NCBI GenBank assembly: GCA_965243255.1 | Contig: CBDEUH010000004.1 | Location: 744,001 to 808,000, forward strand | Source: Bin87 sp965243255 | Lineage (GTDB): Bacteria; Chloroflexota; Dehalococcoidia; Lucifugimonadales; UBA3495 | Direction: 5' to 3' | Length of the DNA stretch: 64,000 nt | Shown here: one piece after another, positions 59,972 to 64,000 of the stretch | Numbering within the stretch: position 1 is the first letter of the stretch | Layout of the letters: the number at the start of each line of letters is the position of its first letter | The notes under the pieces: generated by a model | Database searches by the model: none | Told to the model about the DNA's origin: nothing | What the model saw: the letters and a program-made list of their open reading frames with translations, nothing else | Translations under genes and position numbers: made by a program

Positions 59972-60298
59972 CTACTCCGCTTCGATTGCGGGCCCCACCA
60001 GCACGTCGTCGCCATCGATGCGAACGGCGAATTTGCGCAGCGCCTCGGTAGCGGGAGGGGTGACCGGGTTCCCGGTGACCACGTCGAAAACTGCCCCGTG
60101 CAGCGGGCAAACCACCTCGCTCTCTTCCAGGTCGCCCTCGGAAAGGTTGGCGTAAGCGTGGGTGCAGATGTCGTCGCAGGCGTGCATCTCCCCGTCCAGG
60201 TTCACCAGCAGAATCTCTTCGGACCCAACCCTCACCGAAAGCATATCGCCGGGTGGGATCTCGCTGAGTGAGGCAATCTTCACGAATTCGTCGGCCAT
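59972..60298 (-). CDS. Rieske [2Fe-2S] ferredoxin
   Basis: A 108-aa soluble Rieske protein: one pair of cluster ligands in CTHAYANLSEG (residues 42-52) and the other in CPLHGAVFD (64-72), Cys-x-His ... Cys-x2-His. There is no membrane anchor, so it acts as an electron-transfer component, probably for a Rieske-type or flavin oxygenase. AAGGAGG lies 8 nt before the ATG at 60298. It is convergent with the SDR gene. Confidence 0.95.
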   Translation of the reverse strand: MADEFVKIASLSEIPPGDMLSVRVGSEEILLVNLDGEMHACDDICTHAYANLSEGDLEESEVVCPLHGAVFDVVTGNPVTPPATEALRKFAVRIDGDDVLVGPAIEAE

Positions 60299-60441
60299 AG
60301 GGATGTCCCTCCTTGAAAGTTCCGTTGCTGAAATGGAACGGGCCGACTTGCCAGCCACCCGTTTCGTCGATGCCAATAAAATTGCGGCGCGGCTATTATA
60401 TGACAAATCGCCGACTGCGCGCAGCGCGCAACGCCATTCCC

Positions 60442-60471
60442 TTGACCCTTCGTTAGGGCGTTGCCTATAAT
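60442..60471 (+). promoter_or_regulatory. Promoter of pheST
   Basis: TTGACC (60442-60447), 18 nt, perfect TATAAT (60466-60471). Transcription would start near 60478, only about 12 nt before the first in-frame start (TTG at 60490), so the leader is extremely short. Confidence 0.65.
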
Positions 60472-60489
60472 TTTACATCCTCGATTCTA

Positions 60490-61566
60490 TTGCAGCGCAT
60501 TATCGTGTCCCAAGTGTTGACCGAACCGCCGTCCGCCCAATCAATCTCAGAACTGGCCAGCCGGGCGCTGGCCGAACTGGACGCAGTTCCCGATGCGGAC
60601 GGCGCCGAGGAATGGCGCGTGGCCTGGCTGGGCCGGCGCGGGCGGATCACGGGCATCCTCCGCTCCATACCCGAGCTGGAGCCGGAGCTGCGGCGTCCAG
60701 TCGGCATAGCGGCCAATCAGGCCAGGAACCTCCTGGATGAGGCTTTGTCCAGTCGCATTCGTGAACTGGCCGAGGCCGAACTGGCGGCGCGCGGTGGGCT
60801 GGACGTAACCCTGCCTGGCCGTCCCGTGGTTACTGGGCGGCTGCATCCGACCACGCAAATCGTGCGCGAGGTCTGCCAGGCCTTCATGGCGATGGGTTTC
60901 AGCGTCGTGGAGGGGCCGGAAGTGGAGCTGGACCACTATAACTTCGAGATGCTGAACATTCCGGCCGGGCACCCGGCTCGGGATATGTGGAACTCGCTGT
61001 GGGTGGACTACGTGAACGAGGACGGCCAGCAGCCGATGCTGCTGCGGACTCACACTTCGCCGATGCAGGCTCGCGTTATGGAAAGCCAGGAGCCGCCGGT
61101 GCGGGTGGTAGTGCCGGGGAAGTGCTATCGCTACGAGGCCACCGACGCTACCCACGAATGGCACTTCTACCAGATTGAGGGGCTGGCCGTAGCCGAGGGC
61201 ATCACCTTCGCTGACCTGAAAGGAACGCTGTACGAATTTGCCAGGCGGGTGTTCGGCGCAGACCGCCAGATTCGCTTCCGTTGCGACTACTTCCCCTTCG
61301 TTGAGCCGGGCGTGGATATGTCGATTTCCAACTTCGTGGACCCGGCCACCGTGCGGCGTCCCATCAACCGTGATGAGGATTGGATTGAAATTATGGGCGC
61401 CGGCATGGTGCATCCGCGGGTGCTGGAAGGGGTTGGCTACGACCCGCAGCGTTACACCGGGTTTGCTTTTGGCATGGGGCCGGAGCGCATCGGGATGCTG
61501 AAATACGGCATTGACGACATCCGCCACTTCTACCGGAACGACGTGAGGTTCCTGCGGCAGTTCTGA
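60490..61566 (+). CDS. pheS: Phenylalanine-tRNA ligase alpha subunit
   Basis: A 358-aa class II synthetase subunit. The N-terminal tRNA-binding coiled coil (residues 15-100) is followed by the catalytic core with GFSVVEGPEVELDHYNFEMLNIP (near 138), LLRTHTSPMQARVM, CYRYEATDATHEWHFYQIEG near 212 and motif 3 with the closing GFAFGMGPERIGMLKYGIDDIR. It charges tRNA-Phe with pheT. The start is uncertain: TTG at 60490, or the in-frame GTG at 60505; the promoter is close and leaderless-like. Confidence 0.96.
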   Translation: MQRIIVSQVLTEPPSAQSISELASRALAELDAVPDADGAEEWRVAWLGRRGRITGILRSIPELEPELRRPVGIAANQARNLLDEALSSRIRELAEAELAARGGLDVTLPGRPVVTGRLHPTTQIVREVCQAFMAMGFSVVEGPEVELDHYNFEMLNIPAGHPARDMWNSLWVDYVNEDGQQPMLLRTHTSPMQARVMESQEPPVRVVVPGKCYRYEATDATHEWHFYQIEGLAVAEGITFADLKGTLYEFARRVFGADRQIRFRCDYFPFVEPGVDMSISNFVDPATVRRPINRDEDWIEIMGAGMVHPRVLEGVGYDPQRYTGFAFGMGPERIGMLKYGIDDIRHFYRNDVRFLRQF

Positions 61567-61600
61567 CTGGCGGGCGGCTCACCCGATACCAAAGACTGAT

Positions 61601-64000
61601 ATGCTCATCCCCTTCTCCTGGCTCTCTCAGTACGTTGACATTACTCTGCCGCCGGATGAGTTGGCCCACCGGCTGACCATGGGCGGCATTGAAGTGGGCG
61701 ACGTTATCACTCGCGGCGGCTGGGATGGATGCGTGGTTGGCTACGTCCGAGCCACGCGACCGCATCCCAATGCGGATACGTTGACCCTGTGCGAAGTTGA
61801 TCCCGGCGACGGGCCGCCTCTGGAAGTGGTTTGCGGCGCGCCTAACGTGGCCGCCGGACAGAAAATCTGCTTTGCGCGGCCGGGCGTAACGCTGCTCAAT
61901 ATGCACACCGGACGGCGCGAAGAACTCAAGCCGGCCAGCATCCGCGGCGTGGTGTCGGAGGGGATGATTTGCTCCGAAGCTGAGTTGGAGATCAGCGACG
62001 AGCATGAGGGCATCATCGTGCTGCCCGACGACGCCGTGGTTGGCGCTCCCCTGCACGACGTGCTGGGGGATACGTTCCTGGAGTTGGAGTTGACGCCCAA
62101 CCGGGGCGATTGCCTGTCAATGCTGGGCGTGGCGCGGGAGATCGGCGCGTTGACCGGCCAGCAGGTGCGGGTGCCGGACGTGTCCTATGCGGAATCCGAA
62201 ACGCCCGCATCGGAACTGGCGCGGGTAACCATCGCCGACCCGGAACTTTGCCTGCGGTACACGGCGTCGGTAGTTACGGGCATCAGCATCGGCCCGTCGC
62301 CGGAGTGGTTGCAGGATAGACTGACACGGGCCGGCCTGCGTCCGATCAACAACGTGGTGGACGTAACCAACTACGTCATGCTGGAGTACAACCAGCCGCT
62401 GCACGCCTTTGACCTGGACACCGTAACCGACCGGCACGTGGTAGTTCGGCGGGCCGCCGATGGTGAAAAGTTCACCACTCTGGACGGAGTGGAACGGACG
62501 CTGACCTCTGATAACCTGCTAATTGCCGACCCGGCGCAGGCCATCGGCATCGGCGGCGTGATGGGCGGCGCCAACAGCGAAATCACGCCCTCCACTACCA
62601 ATATGCTGCTGGAGTCGGCCACGTTCCACGACCTGAACAACCGGCGCACGGCTACGGAGCTGAACCTGCGGACGGAGGCCAGCCAGCGTTTTGAGAAGGG
62701 TTTGCGCCCGGAGCTGGCGCCCATTGCCCTGCGTCGGGCGACCCAGTTGATTCTGGAAACGGCCGGCGGAGAAGCTGCCGCTGGCATCATCGACGTGTTT
62801 CCCGCCGGGGATGAGCCCGTTGCGTCCGTGGCCTTGACGGTACAACGGCTGCGGCAGGTGCTGGGGATGGACCTGGACATTGGCCGGGCGGAATCGGTGC
62901 TAAACAGTCTGGGCTTCCGCACCCGGCGCACCGGGCCGGACAGCCTGGATGCCGAGCCGCCCTACTGGCGCAGCGACATTGCGATTGAAGAAGACCTGAT
63001 TGAGGAAGTAATCCGCATCATCGGGTACGACGAAGTGCCTACTACGATGCTGTCGTCGCCGATTCCCTATCACCGGGGCGACGCGATGACGACACTGAAG
63101 GACAACCTGCGCGACGCCTTGGCCGCCGCCGGAATGCAGGAAACCATCAGCTACCCACTGATCGCCCCCGATGAACTGGCGAAGCTGGGCAACGGCGCTG
63201 CCGACTACCAACAGCTATTGCGCGTCGCCAATCCCATGTCCGCCGAACAGGACGTGCTGCGGCCCACGCTGGCGGCCAGCATTCTCAACACGCTGGCCTA
63301 CAACCGGGGACACAACGACGGCGGCTTTAGACTGTTTGAGTTGGGGCGGGCGTTCATTCCACAGAAGGACGGGCTGCCACGGGAGCGGGAATTGGCTGCC
63401 GGCGTGATGTGCGGCCCCCGCCATGAGGCCAACTGGCTCAACGACGCTGAACCGCTGGACTTCTTCGACCTGTCGGGGACGCTGACAACCGCCATGAACC
63501 GCATCGGCGTTGCCGTATCGTTCGAGAGTCAGGACAATCCGTTGTTTCATCCAGGACGGGCCGCCGGAATTTCCATCGCGGGCAACGTGGACATCGGCGT
63601 GATTGGCGAAATACATCCCGACATTGCCGCCGCGTTTGATCTGGACGCTGAGCCGGTCATCTACTTCGAGCTGCGCCTGGACGACCTGCTGGCTGCGCAG
63701 CTGGATAATGAACTAGCAGCGAACCGTTTCCAATCTCTTTCCCGATTCCCGGCCGCCAACCGGGACCTGGCGCTGGTGGTGCCAGCGGAAACGCCAGCCA
63801 ACCAGGTACAGCGATTGATTGAACGGGTCCGCCTGGTGGAACGAGCCGAACTGTTCGACGTGTATTCCGGCGAAAACGTGCCGGAGGGCACGCGCTCGCT
63901 GGCTTTTCGCATCCGGTTCCGCGCCACCGACCGCACGCTGACTGCCGAAGAGGTGAACCGGGCCATCGACGGCCTCACGCGAGCCTTGGAACGGGAAATA
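61601..64000 (+). CDS. pheT: Phenylalanine-tRNA ligase beta subunit, 3' end outside the window
   Basis: Starts with ATG at 61601 (MLIPFSWLSQYVDITLPPDEL) and stays open for 800 codons to the window edge. Domains in order are the tRNA-binding OB fold (CVVGYVRATRPHPNADTLTLCEVD, residues 46-69), B3/B4 editing region (INNVVDVTNYVMLEYNQPLHAFD), B5, the catalytic-like core (FRLFELGRAFIPQ) and the beginning of the ferredoxin-fold anticodon-binding domain (SRFPAANRDLALVVPA, near 715). Only the last residues are missing. It follows pheS by 34 nt in the normal bacterial order. Confidence 0.96.
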   Translation, partial: MLIPFSWLSQYVDITLPPDELAHRLTMGGIEVGDVITRGGWDGCVVGYVRATRPHPNADTLTLCEVDPGDGPPLEVVCGAPNVAAGQKICFARPGVTLLNMHTGRREELKPASIRGVVSEGMICSEAELEISDEHEGIIVLPDDAVVGAPLHDVLGDTFLELELTPNRGDCLSMLGVAREIGALTGQQVRVPDVSYAESETPASELARVTIADPELCLRYTASVVTGISIGPSPEWLQDRLTRAGLRPINNVVDVTNYVMLEYNQPLHAFDLDTVTDRHVVVRRAADGEKFTTLDGVERTLTSDNLLIADPAQAIGIGGVMGGANSEITPSTTNMLLESATFHDLNNRRTATELNLRTEASQRFEKGLRPELAPIALRRATQLILETAGGEAAAGIIDVFPAGDEPVASVALTVQRLRQVLGMDLDIGRAESVLNSLGFRTRRTGPDSLDAEPPYWRSDIAIEEDLIEEVIRIIGYDEVPTTMLSSPIPYHRGDAMTTLKDNLRDALAAAGMQETISYPLIAPDELAKLGNGAADYQQLLRVANPMSAEQDVLRPTLAASILNTLAYNRGHNDGGFRLFELGRAFIPQKDGLPRERELAAGVMCGPRHEANWLNDAEPLDFFDLSGTLTTAMNRIGVAVSFESQDNPLFHPGRAAGISIAGNVDIGVIGEIHPDIAAAFDLDAEPVIYFELRLDDLLAAQLDNELAANRFQSLSRFPAANRDLALVVPAETPANQVQRLIERVRLVERAELFDVYSGENVPEGTRSLAFRIRFRATDRTLTAEEVNRAIDGLTRALEREI

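Noticed and set aside
1..64000. CRISPR arrays, integrases, transposases, rRNA and phage genes
   Set aside because: I looked for spaced direct repeats, mobile-element proteins and rRNA-like stretches and found none. The only RNA gene recognised is tRNA-Pro.

Overview
The window is high-GC bacterial DNA, densely coded, with G/C-ending codons throughout. The gene mix is four luciferase-like flavin monooxygenases, two CaiB/BaiF CoA-transferases, two AMP-forming acid-CoA ligases, a split B12-dependent acyl-CoA mutase, FAD oxidases, a tetra-rhodanese and a sulfite-oxidase-type enzyme. This suits an aerobic heterotroph of Chloroflexota, most like the SAR202 / Dehalococcoidia lineage, whose genomes are known for expanded flavin monooxygenases. 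The taxonomic call is inference from gene content; no marker was compared with a database.

Layout. 1-8.3 kb: a flavin monooxygenase, a VOC protein, a minus-strand unit (UGSC selenoprotein, its partner protein, polysaccharide deacetylase), an acyl-CoA synthetase and a second flavin monooxygenase. 8.3-11.3 kb: a modular leucine-rich-repeat lipoprotein. 11.3-26.2 kb: a long, mostly minus-strand run with an FAD oxidase, tRNA-Pro, two MFS transporters, an amine-oxidase-like protein, a MoxR ATPase, an RdgB-like protein, an acyl-CoA-dehydrogenase-like enzyme, a sulfite-oxidase-like enzyme, a four-domain rhodanese and a thiol-dioxygenase-like cupin. 26.4-30.3 kb: a peptide/nickel-type ABC importer without ATPases. 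30-45 kb: further flavin monooxygenases, the acyl-CoA mutase with a HEPN-like gene, CoA ligase, MBL hydrolase, a DUF4268 island, two CoA-transferases and an MFS transporter. 45-49.5 kb: a kinase and rpsO-pnp, with pnp frameshifted. 49.6-53.8 kb: a cobalamin riboswitch driving a second ATPase-less importer. 53.8-60.3 kb: two esterases (one lacking its nucleophile), a hydroxyacid dehydrogenase, a second UGSC selenoprotein module, a thioesterase, an SDR and a Rieske protein. 60.4-64 kb: pheS-pheT, with pheT running off the end.

The main discovery is a duplicated selenoprotein module. At 4773-5360 (-) and 58121-58687 (+) an in-frame TGA sits at the same aligned position, directly before Gly-Ser-Cys, and both reading frames continue with homologous protein. 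Exactly 12 nt after each TGA lies a 17-nt hairpin (6-bp stem, 5-nt loop AGUAU or AGUGU). One base pair differs by a compensatory change (G-U against U-A). Both genes are therefore read as selenocysteine proteins of the UGSC type, each with a bacterial SECIS. Each is paired with a homologous partner of about 340-365 aa of unknown function.

Second is the 49652-50020 leader: a B12 aptamer whose P1 3' strand can pair perfectly over 9 nt with the foot of a downstream intrinsic terminator. This is a readable switch controlling a dipeptide/nickel-type transporter, and it suggests cobalt or corrinoid uptake. The B12-dependent mutase at 32.5-34.6 kb gives the cell a use for the cofactor.
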